From positions 1,240,001 to 1,304,000 of the forward strand of contig CAWGOT010000003.1 in NCBI GenBank assembly GCA_963824275.1: 64,000 nt of DNA, in the 5' to 3' direction. Each line of letters begins with the position of its first letter. Within the stretch, counting starts at the first letter, position 1. The notes under the pieces are model-generated. The model was not told the DNA's origin and did not search any database. It saw only the letters and a list, made by a program, of their open reading frames with translations. Source of the DNA: JANXQG01 sp963824275 (GTDB lineage: Bacteria > Planctomycetota > Planctomycetia > Pirellulales > Thermoguttaceae). Position numbers and translations under genes: made by a program. Positions 19,375 through 31,400 of the stretch are shown piece by piece.

Positions 19375-21476
19375 ATGGCAAAGGACCCGCTTCGTGCCCA
19401 CGACATGTACTTCAACCGCGAGTTGAGCTGGCTGGAGTTCAACGACCGCGTCCTCCGCCAGGGCCTGGCGGACGACCTGCCGCTCTTGGAACGCATCAAG
19501 TTCCTGGCCATCGTCAGCTCCAACCTGGACGAGTTCTTCCTCGTCCGCGTGGCCGGCCTGATGAGCACCAGGGCGCAAGGCGTGCGCCGCCGCGACCCCT
19601 CGGGCATGACCCCCGCCGCACAGTTGAAGGCGGTCAGCCAGCGCGCGCATCGCATGATGCAGGAGCAGCAGGAAGGCGTCTTGACGGCTCTCGCGCAGCT
19701 TGCCGCGGCCGGCATCAGCGTGCTGCCGGCCGCACAATGGACCGACGACCAGCGGACTTTTCTCGCCGCCTATTTCAGCAAGGAGATCCTGCCCGTGCTC
19801 ACGCCGCTGGCGGTGCAGGAGTTGCACCCTTCACCGCGGCTGCCAGGGCTGCAATGGCACGTCGCCATCCGCCTGGCGAGGGCGGAGGGCGAGCCGAAGA
19901 TCGCCGTCACGCCGGTTCCGCAGCAGATCTCCCGCTGGGTCCGCCTGCCGGGCGACGAGTCCCGCCTGGCCCGCCTGGAAGACGTGATCTCGGCCAACGT
20001 GGGCCTGCTCTTCCCCGGGGCCCGGATCGAGGCCACGGCCCTCTTCCGCATCACCCGCGACGCCGACGTCTCCATCGAGCGCGACGAGACCGACGACCTG
20101 CTGGAGGCGGTCGAGCGGGCCGTGCTCACGCGACAGCGGCGGCCGCCGGTCCGCCTGCAGGTCTCGCCCGCCGCCGATCCGCTGATCCGCGCCTGGCTCG
20201 ACGAGCGGGTGAAGCTGCAGCCTGAGGAAGTCTATGAGATGGACTCCACGCTCGACGGGGCCGCCTTGATGGAACTGGCCAACTGGCCAGGCTTCGAGCA
20301 ACTGAAGAACGTCGACTGGCCGCCGCAGCCGCCGCGCGACCTGCTGGGCAGCGACGACCTGTTCGAGACCCTGGCCGATCGCGACGTGCTCTTGTTCCAT
20401 CCCTACGAGACCTTCGATCCCGTGGTGCGATTGCTCGACCAGGCGGCCGACGATCCCAGCGTGCTGGCCATCAAGCAGACGCTCTATCGCACCAGCGGCA
20501 ACTCGCCCATCGTCCGCGCCTTGGGCCGCGCGGCCCAGAGCGGCAAGGAAGTGACCGTGCTGGTCGAGCTTCAGGGCCCGCTTCGACGAGGCCCGCAACA
20601 TCCAGTGGGCCCGCCGCCTGGAAGACCTGGGGGCCCACGTGATCTACGGCATCGCCGGCTATAAGACGCATGCCAAGGCCCTCTTGATCGTCCGCCGGCA
20701 GGGCAACCGCATCCAGCGTTACGTCCACCTGGCCACGGGCAACTACAACGACCGCACGGCGAAACTCTATAGCGACTTCGGCCTGATGACGACCGACCGC
20801 GACATCGCCAACGACGTGGCCGCCTTCTTCAACCTGCTCACCGGCTTCTCGGAGACTGTGGGCTGGTCGAAGCTGGCGATCGCGCCCGACGGGCCTGCAG
20901 CGGAAGTTCCTCGACCTCATCGATCGCGAGGTCCAGGTCTCGACGGCCGACCGGCCAGGGCTGATCATGGCCAAGGTCAATTCGCTGGAGGACCCCGAGA
21001 TTTGCCAGGCCCTGTACCGCGCCAGTCAGGCCGGCGTGAAGATCCTCTTGAATGTCCGCGGGATCTGCGTGCTGCGGCCCGGCGTGGAGGGCGTCTCCGA
21101 GAATATCGAGGTCCGCTCCATCGTCGATCGCTTCCTGGAGCACGCCCGCGTATTCTACTTCCGCAACGGAGGGCACGAGGAGGTCTACTTGTCGAGCGCC
21201 GACTGGATGCGGCGGAACCTGCTCAAGCGGCTGGAGATCATGTTCCCCATCCTCGACGCGACTTTCAAGAAGCGGCTGATCGACGTCTTGAACACATTCT
21301 TTGCCGACAACGTGAAGGCCCGCCGCCTGCTGAGCGACGGCACCTACGTGCCGGTCGAGTCGAGCGGTCCGCGGGTCCGGGCCCAGGCCAAGTTCCACAA
21401 GGACGCGGTGGATGCCGTGCATCTGGCTGAGCAGACCGCGCTGCAATTCCGGCCGTTGAAGAGCCCGAAGGAGTGA
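19375..21476 (+). CDS. ppk1: Polyphosphate kinase 1, two frameshifts
   Basis: Makes polyphosphate from ATP. MAKDPLRAHDMYFNRELSWLEFNDRVLRQ is the typical N-terminal domain; LTPLAVQELHPSPRLPGLQWHVAIRL follows. The first catalytic domain has VLAIKQTLYRTSGNSPIVRAL, and the autophosphorylated histidine lies in YKTHAKALLIVRR (near 20665). The second has ICVLRPGVEGVSENIEVRSIVDRFLEHARVFYF and SSADWMRRNLLKRLE. Frame breaks occur near 20575 and 20895; the length, about 700 residues, is normal once joined. The start overlaps no other gene and follows ppx by two bases, so synthesis and degradation of polyphosphate are controlled together. Confidence 0.93.
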
Positions 21477-21507
21477 GGCGAACCGTGCAGCAATAAAACA
21501 CTCCACT

Positions 21508-21576
21508 GGCGGGTGGTTTTCGCCCGAGCTTGCTCGAAATTCGTTGCCAAGCCCCTGTTCGATCCTTCCGATGGTA
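21508..21576 (+). repeat. Diverged copy of the 64-bp repeat
   Basis: GGCGGGTGGTTTTCGCCCGA with the following bases to GATCCTTCCGATGG matches the tandem units at 22193-22430. The truncated Rpn-like gene begins directly at its right end. Confidence 0.75.
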
Positions 21577-22192
21577 CGGCTACCGGCGGTGGGGTGTCGA
21601 GGCCGGACTCCGCTTTCCGATCGTCACGCTTCTGGACTACGCGGGAAGACGGTCGGAGTTGGAGGAAAGCAGCAATCCGTTTGCCACGGTGGTCCTGGCC
21701 CACTTGGACGCGCAGGACACCCGCCAGGATCCCGGCCAGAGGAAGGACAGAAAATTCCGCTTGGTCCGAGGGCTCTTGGAGCGAGGTTGGGACGCCGAAC
21801 AGGTGCGACAATTGTTCCGAGTGGTCGACTGGCTGATGGAACTTCCAAGCGATTTGAAGATCGAGTTTCGCGAACAGGTGACCAATTACGAGAAGGAGAA
21901 GCACATGCCTTTCATATCGACATTCGAGGAAATCGGCTTTGAGAAGGGGATGGAACGGGGCCTCACCCAGGGCCTCAGTCAGGGCCTCACTCAGAGCCGC
22001 ATCGAGGACATCGAGACTGTTTTGGAAGCGCGGTTCCCGGATGCCAGCAGCCAACTCATGTCGGAGATTCGGCAGATCTTCGACCATGAGCAACTGAAGA
22101 AGATCCTCCGCGCCGCGGCAACCGTTGCCGGCCCCGACGAATTGCGGATGCTGTGGGCCAGTGGTTCGAATCGCCAAGGACCGCAGCAATGA
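21569..22192 (+). pseudogene. 5'-truncated Rpn/PD-(D/E)XK-type protein gene
   Basis: The sequence RWYGYRRWGVEAGLRFPIVTLLDYAGRRSELEESSNPFATVVLAHLDAQDTR, RGLLERGWDAEQVRQLFRVVDWLMELP, and KEKHMPFISTFEEIGFEKGMERGLTQGLSQGL is the C-terminal two thirds of the Rpn-family (recombination-promoting nuclease-like, transposase-associated) proteins that are numerous in planctomycetes. The N-terminal catalytic region is missing: at 21569 the frame passes straight into a 64-bp repeat. The remnant is therefore unlikely to be active. It ends at 22192, one base before the repeat array. Confidence 0.7.
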
Positions 22193-22430
22193 GACGGGTG
22201 GTTTTTTGCCCGAACTTGCGCGAAATTCCTTGTGCTATTCCCCCGTCTGATCCTTCCGATGGGTGGTTTTTGCCCGAACTTGCTCGAAAATCGTTCTGTC
22301 AATCCGCTCTTCGATCCCTCCGATGGGTGGTTTTTGCCCGAACTTGCCCGAAAATCGTTCCGCCAATCCGCTCTTCGATCCTTCCGATGGGTGGTTTTTG
22401 CCCGAACTTGCTCGAACTTGGGGCATCGGA
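22193..22430 (+). repeat. Tandem array of a 64-bp repeat
   Basis: Units start at 22193 (65 bp, one extra T), 22258, 22322 and 22386 (truncated). Each begins GATGGGTGGTTTTTGCCCGA and ends GATCCTTCC. Open frames such as MGGFCPNL come from this array and are not genes. Confidence 0.9.
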
Positions 22431-22507
22431 GCCCGACGCGCAAGCGAGGAAAACGATCTCCGCGGCGCCTGACACGCATTCCTCGCTTGCGCGTCGGGCT
22501 TCGATGG
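22424..22507. repeat. Inverted repeat, GCCCGACGCGCAAGCGAGG family
   Basis: Arms CATCGGAGCCCGACGCGCAA and TTGCGCGTCGGGCTTCGATG enclose about 35 bases. Related copies occur at 48231, 56551 and 61756. Confidence 0.85.
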
Positions 22508-23014
22508 CAAGAGTATCCCGGCAGCCGCTGACCGTGCTTCCCAACCGATAATTCGGGCTCAGGCGGAACCCGTTGTCCATGCCGTACGAGAATGCTTCAG
22601 CCCTGCGAGCGGCGTCGTCTTTCCGGAAATCACCGCGGCAATCGAATGCGAGATGATTTTGTGGTCGGGAGAAGGAGCATAGCGCACTGGCGTGCGCGCG
22701 CAAGCCCCTGACCAGGGCGGTTGACGAGGCCGCCCCGGTTTGTGCGGCGGGCCTCGGCAAGGCCCGCCCCAGAAGCGAATTGTCAATGAACGGAGAATAC
22801 GGGTAATTATCCATATTTATAGAGTCTTGTCAAGGGGTGGGACGAATCACCTTTGCCATGCCTCAGCCGGCAGCGGGCGCGATCGCCCTAAGTGTTTTCC
22901 CTGCATGCGCTTCCGGCACCGGAAAAAAACGAAAATGCCCGAAGAAAAACCGCGGTGATCGTCAGCACCTCGACAAACAGGGTCGGGATGAAGGCGAGTC
23001 GGTTACCGAAGCGC
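22508..23014. other. Intergenic region
   Basis: No gene is supported. The one clear structure is a 9-bp hairpin at 22746-22768 (GGCGGGCCT/AGGCCCGCC). Confidence 0.5.
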
Positions 23015-23788
23015 CTAAAGGACCTCGGCCATTCGTCGCTTTCCTCGCAATTCAGCGTAACTTCTGGCTGATTCCCCAACGGCGGTAACGTGACCTGGCC
23101 TAGAACCCAAAGCAAGCAGTATCTGCGCGAGTTCGCGGCTCTGCTCGTCGTCAAGCGAATTCGACAACGCGCACAACTCCAAAGGCGTCAACCCTTGTGG
23201 GTCGAGCCTATTCGGATCCGCGCCAGCAGCTAACAGCATGCGGACCGCCTCCGCATGCCCATAAAGGATGGCAAGATGTAAGCCCGAAAACCCTTGATGT
23301 AACCTGTCGATGCCTTCCTTGTCATCTTCGAGAGCCATAGCCAATGACGCGAGATTGCCATCCCGCGCCCCAATCGCAATGCGTGACGGCAGCGGAACTA
23401 CTAGTCCGTCGTCCACGATTTCAACGGTAGCAGGGATACCAGTCAGAGCCGTGACAATGAGATTCCTCCCGTCCGCATTAAATTCAAAGCCGCCTTCGCC
23501 GATTCCGTCGTCAAGCTGTCCAATAGTGTCGCGTCGCAACTGTTCGACCAGTTCCTCGGTTGCGTTTCCTGGAAGCCAATATACCACGTTGAGCCACGCC
23601 GTACCGTTTCTTACGATCACACCAATCCGACCACCGGAAACACCTAGGTCGGCAAGATCCTGGTCAAGGTAGTTCTCCATAAGACCGTCGGTTGCTTGCC
23701 AGCCGTCCAACAAGTCTGGTGCGGGTAGATGGGCATCGTCGGAATTTGTATCCCTAACGGCACCAGAAAAAACAAATGTCACTCGCAT
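23015..23788 (-). CDS. Ankyrin-repeat protein of unknown function
   Basis: About 257 residues from the start MRVTFVFSGAVRDTNSDDAHLPAPDLLDGW at 23788. The first 150 residues contain an unrecognised domain with WLNVVYWLPGNATEELVEQLRRDTIGQLDDGIGEGGF. The C-terminal part carries ankyrin repeats: HQGFSGLHLAILYGHAEAVRMLLAAGADPNRLDPQGLTPLELCALSNSLDDEQSRELAQILLALGSRPG. No signal peptide, so probably cytoplasmic. The N-terminal domain resembles proteins that sit beside ankyrin repeats in immunity or toxin-neutralising contexts, but that is a guess. Confidence 0.75.
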   Translation of the reverse strand: MRVTFVFSGAVRDTNSDDAHLPAPDLLDGWQATDGLMENYLDQDLADLGVSGGRIGVIVRNGTAWLNVVYWLPGNATEELVEQLRRDTIGQLDDGIGEGGFEFNADGRNLIVTALTGIPATVEIVDDGLVVPLPSRIAIGARDGNLASLAMALEDDKEGIDRLHQGFSGLHLAILYGHAEAVRMLLAAGADPNRLDPQGLTPLELCALSNSLDDEQSRELAQILLALGSRPGHVTAVGESARSYAELRGKRRMAEVL

Positions 23789-23850
23789 CGAACGACCTGT
23801 AAAATCTATGCCTGGGTTTGCGGGCCAAGGGGCTGGCAATCCGCTCTAGT

Positions 23851-25265
23851 CTAGGGCTTCGTCTCCAGCACAACGCGCAATCCCACATTCGCGCTTTGCG
23901 CGTCCGGCCTGGCCGAAGCGCGGGCGGCAGCGCGGCAGTCTGCGGCGGGGGTATTCCACGACCCGCCGCGGAACACGCGGGTCTCGCCCGCGGCCGGACC
24001 GGCCGGATCCTCGGAGGGCGATTTGGCGTAATAGTCGGCGGCATAGGCGTCGGCGCACCACTCGGCCACGTTGCCGTACATGTCGCAGAGGCCCCAGGCA
24101 TTGAGCGCCTTCTGCCCGACTGGCGTGCGGACGATCCGACGAGTTGCCCGCGTGCCATGCGGCCTCGTTCAAGTCGCGAGTGGCTTCCGCCGCGCCAGGA
24201 CCATCGCTCGCGCCGGCCCGCGGAATACTCCCATTCCGCCTCCGTGGGCAGACGATAACGGCGGCCAGCCGTTTGCTCTGCCGGCAAGGCGGAGAGCCGC
24301 CGACAGAATTCCTGGGCGTCGTTCCAGGAGACGTTCTCCGCGGGAGGAAAACGGAAATCGCGGCCTGCCTGGTCGCGGGCTGCGAGATTTGACGGTGATG
24401 TCGCCCTGATCTTGCCCTTGATCCCGCACTTTTCTGCCAGCGGACCTTCGATTTCGGCACGCACGGCGGCGATGCCCTCAGCGCTCGTGTCCTTGACGAT
24501 TACCGTGCATCCGGTCATCATTCCCGGCTTGGCCAAGACCTTTTGGGCCACGTCCAAGGGCATGATGACCATGCCGTTTTCAATATCCGCCGCACTCTCA
24601 AAAATCCCTGCGACCTGGAGCTTTTCCTCGTTGATCGTGATCGTCTGTCCGACCTGCAATTTCTTGAGCTTGGCCAGCGTGTTTCCGATAATGACTTTCT
24701 TGCTCCCGCGGTCTTGCTCGGATAGACTCTTGCCGCTGGTGATTTTCAGCTCGCGGAACATGCAGTTCCCTGCCGGCCAGCCCTGGATTCCCACGGGCTC
24801 GTCGCCGCATTCCTCGATGGCCTGAAAATCGACGATTCCGGCGCAGACCGCTGACACACCGTTCAATTTCTCGATCAATGCAGCCACTTTGTCCGGAAGA
24901 CTGGCGTTGAGCGGGTTGAGGGCGTTTGCTTGTGTGACAATCAAGTCGGTATGCCGCGCGTCGTAGGGCGATCGGAGCAAGGAGAAGCGACTTGGGTCTT
25001 CGCCCATCACTTTCTTGTATTCCTGTTGCGTGACCTCGAACATGCCCAGGTAGAACGACTTCGCGATCCGAACTGCATGGCGGGGCTGCTCGTCAGGGGC
25101 GGCCCGCGGCTCCAGCGATCGCGACCCCATCATGAACTGGCCCAACGGGACCTGCACGAAGGTCATGCCGATCGAGTTGTGGACGACGCGATCGCTGGGC
25201 GAGGCGGCAGAGGCAACGCCGACGGCGAGAAGAATGGCAAGACAGGTGGACGTTCGGACGCTCAT
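23851..25265 (-). CDS. Formylglycine-generating-enzyme-like (SUMF1) protein with an inserted MacB-like periplasmic domain, frameshifted at the end
   Basis: Begins MSVRTSTCLAILLAVGVASAASPSD, a Sec signal. FGE-sulfatase fold: GMTFVQVPLGQFMMGS, KSFYLGMFEVTQQEYKKVMGEDPSRF, then ENVSWNDAQEFCRRLSALP, RYRLPTEAEWEYSAG, LNAWGLCDMYGNVAEWCADAY and FRGGSWNT. Between PSRFS and RFPPAENVSW, where relatives have a loop of about 20 residues, about 190 residues are inserted in frame. The insert (DLIVTQANALNPLNASLPDKV to GIKGKIRATSP) matches the domain between TM1 and TM2 of the permease at 46873-48030, for example GIQGWPAGNCMFRE against GIQGWPPGNYMFRE. Two indels near 24220 and 24110 break the last third, which ends at 23851. 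Whether it modifies any substrate is unknown. Confidence 0.85.
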
Positions 25266-25420
25266 GGGATGCCTCGCAACTTGGTTGCAAAGGGTTTCAA
25301 GTGGGCACGTCGGACTCTCACGATCCCAGCATTATACGTCTTTCCCATTAAGCGCCAAGCGAGTCGCTTTGCCGAAGGGAGGGTGGCGGACTTGTCAGTG
25401 AATTCCATGACGTTGGTGAA

Positions 25421-28400
25421 TCACGCATCGTCATCGTCATCCTTATCCGCCGCTTGCTCGTCGCCGGCCAACAGGCGCTCCAGTCGCTGCAGCACCGCGG
25501 CGCGGTCTTCGTACCAGTCCTTGGCCAGCACAAACGTCACCTTCCAGCCGAAATCCCGCAGCAGCTTCGGCCGCATCAGATCGCGTTCCAGCAGATCCGA
25601 CTGGTCGTAATAACTGGCGTTGTCGAGCGAGGATTGCCAGCCGGTAGGCCGTTTCTCCGTCGCGGCGGACCGCCAGGTCGCAGCGGAAATGCGACTGGCC
25701 GACGGTGCGATCAACGCGATAGCCCTTGGCCTCCAGGGCCGCGGCAATCTGCTCGGCGAGCGGGTCGTCAGCCTCGCGGTCGCGGGTCGTCGGAGGCGGC
25801 CGGCCAGCGGGACATGCCGTGCAGCACGCGGTGCGATGCGTCGCGATTGCCGGTCGATACGGCCTCCGCATAGCGCAGATAGTTCTTCAGGCAGTTGGCG
25901 CCGTCGTTGTAGTCGTTGGTGATGTCGGCATGCTGGATCGAGCTGACGATGGCCATGTGGTGCTTGGCGCGGGAAAAGGCCACGTTCAGCCGCCGCTCGC
26001 CGCCGCTCTTGTTGATCGGCCCGAAGTTCATCAGCATCTTGCCGTTGGGGCCGTAGCCGTAGCAGACGCTCAGAATCATGATGTCGCGCTCGTCGCCCTG
26101 GATGTTTTCCAGGTTCTTGACCAGCAGGCCGACGAACTGCCCTTCGATTTCCCGCTCCCACTCGGCGTCCAGGCGATCGCGAAACTCGGCATCGTCCTGG
26201 GCCAGTCGCTGCAAGGCGCCTTCGATCTCGTCCTGCTGGGCCTCGGAGAAGGCGACGATGCCGATGCTCCGACCACTTTCCCGGCGGAGCAACTCGCGCG
26301 ACGAGCTGGGCGATGTAGTCGGCCTCGGCCCGGTTCCGCCGCTTGTCGTAGACGCCCTGCTGCAGGCGGTGAAAGCTGATCGGCCGCTCGAGCAACTCGT
26401 CCGCGCCCCACTCGGCCTCGGGTCGGTTGCATCGATCAACAGCGGCGGGCGGTCCATGGCCGGCAAGCCGCTGCTCGGGCACGGTCAGCAAGCGGCCGTC
26501 ATAGAAGGCCCAGTTGGAGAAGCTGATCAGCGATTCGCTGCGGCTGCGATAGTGCCAGCCGAGCATCGTCGAGGGCAGGTTCTTGGCGGCGTGGTTGAGG
26601 AAACTGTTGCTGGCCAGGTCGTACTGCATGACCTCGCCGCCCTCCTCGATCGTGAGATCCTCTTCCTCGTCCGGCGTCTGCCGGGCCGAGAAGAAATCGG
26701 TCGGCGGAAGCTGCATCTCATCGCCGACCACGATTGCCTGGCCGGCGCGGAAGACCGAGGGCACCGCCTCTTCCAGCGTAATCTGGCTGGCTTCGTCGAA
26801 AATCACCACGTCGAAATAGGCGGCGTCCATGGGAAGCGTGTCGGAGACGCTCAACGGGCTCATCAGCCAGACCGGTTTGAGGTCCTTGATCACTGCCCCC
26901 GATTCGCCGGAAACGAGATCCCGGATCGACTTGTAACGCATCGACTTGCCGAACTCGTGCTCCAGGTCGCGGCGGCCGCGGCCGTACTGTTTTTCAGTTC
27001 CTTCTCGTCGTCGCGGAGCTGCGCTACGGGCAGGCCGGCAATGCGGACGTTGTCCAGAAAACGCTGCTTGACGCGGTCGCGGAGTTCCTCCGCGTTGCTC
27101 GCCAGCCACTGGCCGTAGAGCTTCTCCAGCCGGGCGGCGTGCCGGTCGCGCACGCTGCCGGTGAAATTGGCAAGCTGGCGCTCCTGGCGATAGGCGTCGG
27201 CCAGGCTGCGGTCGGCGGTGGCCGCTTCGATCTGCGCCGGCCTCAGCGGCAACACGCAGAACGCGTCGCCAGCGCCGGCGGCAAGCCTGTCGATTTCCGC
27301 CAGGCACTGGAGTACGACCGGCAAATCACCCAAGGCCGCTTGCCCCTGCTGCAACTCGGCACGGAGCTGGTCCAACGGAATGTCGGCGTGCTGGTGCATG
27401 ATCTTGTCCAATTCGTCGGCCAGCGAGCGGAGCGGTTCGTCTGCCTCGACGATCTTGGCAACGATCTGTGGGACGACCTGGCGGCCTTGACCAGGGCGGC
27501 GTGAATCCGGCGGAGCCAGGGGGCCAGGCCGGGGATCGTCTTGCGCAAATTCTGGACGTGGGCGATCAGGCCGTCGATGTCGCCCTCCAAGCTGAAACTG
27601 TTCGGCGATCGCCTTCCGCTGCCGGTCCAGCTCGTCCAGTTCCTCGTATTCCTTCTGGAGTGCGGCAAGCACCTGCGACCAGCGAGGGCGAACGACGTGC
27701 GAGCGGAAGTCATACGACTTCGTTGAGGATCCGCCGCAACCGCCACCACGCGGGCCGCAGCCAGGCGAAGAAGCTCCGCTCGAAGGCCTTCGCCTGCTCG
27801 ATGGCGACCGGCAGTTCCGTCGCCGGGAGTTTCTGCCGCCAGGCCGCCGGTCGCCTGCCGGGCCGCGTCCAAGGCCGCCTGCTGTCGCCGGAACCTCTTT
27901 TCGGCCTTGGCAAACTGCCGGGCCGCCTGGCTCGCAGGGTCCAACAGGTCCATTCTCCCCTGCGGGCGACCGGCGAGACCTGCTTGGCATAATCGACCAG
28001 CAGCCGGGCGGCGACGAGCGTCTGCCAGTCTTGGCGCGGCACGCCGCACCGTCCTAAGCTCGGCGTCGACGGCCTCGAAGTGGGCTTCCGCCGCCTGGAG
28101 CACCCTGCAATCAGTTCCAGCGGCCGATCGACGTGGGCCACCTGCGGCGACAATCGCCGCAGTGGGTGCCGGGCCAAAATGCCGTCGCGGCGGATGTCCG
28201 CGACGATCGCCGCCAGGGCGAGTCGATCTGCTCGCGATGCCGCCACCAGGTGGCATAGTCGGGCAGGCGCTCGCGCTCCAAGGGAGAAAGTTCCGGCGGT
28301 TCGCCCAGTTCGCCGCGGAGTTCGATGCCGCGGCGGAGCAGGTGCCGCAACGGGATGCCAACGTGCGGCGGTGCGCCCTGCATTGCCGCGTCGAACTGCT

Positions 28401-31400
28401 CCAGCGGCCGAAGCTCATTCTTGAGCCGGTCCAGCAACTCCTGCCGACCGCTTTGCTTCGCCGCTGTGCCGCGCGCGTCGCCGAGCCGTCGCCGCAAGCA
28501 GCCCCTCGTAGGTCTGCTTCAGGTCCATGACGAATCCTTTTTTGTCGCGTCTGGGAATCATGGATCAGGCAGCAGAGGTCGCCGAGGCCGCACTGGCGGA
28601 GCCGGGCATAGACCACGTCGATGGCCGCCCGCTTCTCGCAGACGAAAAGCACGCGCTTGCCGCGGGCGACATAATCGGCGATCAGATTGGTGATCGTCTG
28701 CGATTTGCCGGTGCCGGGCGGGCCCTGGATGATGTAGCTGCCGCCGGTCCGGGCCTCTTCGATCGCCGATGCCTGCGTGGGATCGGAGGGCACGACGTGA
28801 TAGCGTTCGTCCAGCGGCAGGCGGGCGGCAACTGGCGTTCGGCGGCCCGCGGCGCCAGGGAGAACGTGGCGTCGAATGCGGGGTTCGTCGGCGGGTTGTC
28901 CAGCAGCGTCTCGTAGTCCCGCACCAGCGACATCTTGCGGTACTTGAAGTTCCCCAGCGTCACGCTGCACAGGTCGAAGTTCCAGACGTAGGGGTTTTGC
29001 TCGCCGCCCTCCTGCAAGTGGATAGAGCAGGCGTTCCTTCTCGGCCGCAGGCGGCTCGGGCTCGGCCGTGGCGAAGGTGCGGGGCCGCGGCTTCTCCTCG
29101 ATGACCGTGCGGAGATGCGTGGCCGGCGGGCGGATCTTCGCCGAAAAGAGCGTAATGCCCAGCGGGTGGTAGTTCGCCTGATCGTAGCTGTAGTCGAGGT
29201 CCTGGAAGCTGCGGATGCCGCGCCCGGCCAGCCGGGCGCGGCGGCGATACTGGTCCAGCTTGCGCCGCGCCTTGTCGTGGATCAATTCGATCCGCGGCCG
29301 GTCGATCTTGTTGAGCGTCACCGCCGGCTCGCTGGCCGCGATCTTCTGCGCAAGGTAGTCGAAGAACTGGTCCAGCTTGGTCGCCGCAAGGTCGATCACC
29401 TCGGGCAAGTCGATGTCGTAAAGCTGCTTGAAACTGGTGCCGGACGACCGGGTTGACTTCGGCCTCGGATGAAACGGCTTCGAGGTAGTACGTGTCGCGG
29501 ATGCCTTTCTTCTTCTTCAGTTCGACGGGCAAAAGGACCAGCGGCGAATCGAACCGCTCGGCGGGCTTTTCCTTGAGGTTCGCCCAATGGAGGAAGCAGA
29601 TCACCAGCCGCAACTGCCCGAAGCCGAACTCGGCCTGGTCCCGCCGCGACTCGGCCATGATGCGGTCGAGCATGCTGGGCAGATACAGGGCCTCGGCGAA
29701 GTTCAGGTACTTGTTCAGCGAAATCGGCCCGCCGCCCGTCAGGGCCGCGTGCAGGGAGTCGTTCCAGACGAGGATCTGGTCCGGCCGGATGTTCGTGATG
29801 TCGAACGACAGGGGGACCGATGCGTGCGTCAGGTTGACGGTCTGCATCGTGGCGTGGAAGTGGAGCAGCCGGTTCCGCTTGGAAATCTCGAAGAGCCGCT
29901 CGCGGAGCTTGCCCAGCACCACGTGCTGCTTCGATCGGTCGTCCTTTTGCACGAAGCCCGGCATGCGGGCCAGGTCGACCTCGAAGTCGACCTCCTGGTC
30001 GCGGTAGTTCTCCAGGTTGTGGCGGAGGGTCCGCAGGTCTTGGACGCGGCGATGCCGGTCGATCTCCGTCATGCGGGAAATCGCCTGCGCCAGGACCGGA
30101 TGCAGGCCGGAGTTCAGCGAGAACAGGTTCCGCCGATGGGCCACGAAGCGTTTCAGGTCCTCGGGTTCGGCAAAGTCCAGTCCGCAGGCCAGACTGGCCA
30201 GGATCATCCCCAGGCTGAAAACGTCGGTCAGCGGGTCGTGATGGCCGACCAGATGCTCCCAGGTCACATAACCGGGAAGGTAGACGGGCTGGGCGACTTC
30301 GGCGGAACGGTCCCCGATCGAGAGATCGGTCATCTGCCTGGCGCCGTCATCCGCGTCGGTCGTGCGACGGGCCTCCGCAACGACGGTCACGGCCAAGGGG
30401 CCGGTGGCTTCGACGCGGTGGAGCTCGGCCGCATTGCTTCGCGGCTCCAACCGGCGGGCCTCCTCGAACCAGATCCGGACGCCGTCCACGTGCAGGGCAT
30501 CCAGTCCTTCCAGCGGCGCCACGCGGCCCGCGGCATGGGCATCCAAGACCTCGCGCACCAGCGGCAAGAAGCTGCCCAGCGCGTCTTCCGTCGAGAAACC
30601 GCCCGTTTCCAGCCGTGCACGGAGGTATTCGTGAAAGGCGCTCATCTCGAGAAGGGCCTCGTCCACCTTGGCCAGTAAATCTCCTTGTCCTGGTCGATCG
30701 TCTCCAATTGCTTCTTGCGGAGACGCAATTCTCGCCTGGCAATCTCGATGAAGCGGTCCTTTAGGCCAAGCTTCTCGGCCAGCGCCAGCGCCGCGGCCAA
30801 GGGCAGCTCCTCCAGGTCCCGGTCGGCCGTCACGAAATCCAGCAGGATATAACCGTAGTAGTCCTGCATCGGCAGGTCGTCCGTGCGCAGATCCTCGGCC
30901 AGCGCGGGATCCGCCAGCAAGTCCTGGGGTGGAACATAGTCCTCGAAGAACAGCCGGGCATGGGCCAAAACCGGCTCCGTCTGCATCCAGCGGCGGGAGA
31001 GCAGAACGTCCAGCAAGCCGGCGGGTCAGTCCGGCGACCTTCCGCTGCGCAGCAAGTCGAGATTGTCCAATGCCGGCCGGCCTTCGAGCATTTCCTCGGT
31101 CTTCCGGTCGGCGTGCGGATCGCCGGTCCGCCCAGAGCTTGACGGCCCGGGCACGAATAAAGGCTTCCGGGTGGGACAGCCCTTCGGTCTTGGCCCCCGC
31201 ATGGCCGAAGACCTCTTCGGCCTGCCGCAGGTAGCTTTCCGGGCTGACTTCGTCCAACTGCGTCTCGACCTTCAGCAGCATGGAGATGACGACCAGCGGA
31301 TCGCCGGCGACCAGCAACGAGCCGCGATCGCAGAACACCTCATTGTTGAGGGCAAAGAGCCGGGCACTGGCAAAATGCGGCGTATCGGCCAGCGGGTCGT

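Noticed and set aside
22193..22430. Possible CRISPR array
   Set aside because: The whole 64-bp unit is repeated, with no unique spacers between short repeats.
22740..22958. Small plus-strand frame after the repeat array
   Set aside because: Composed of the GGCGGGCC hairpin and low-quality sequence; no ribosome site.
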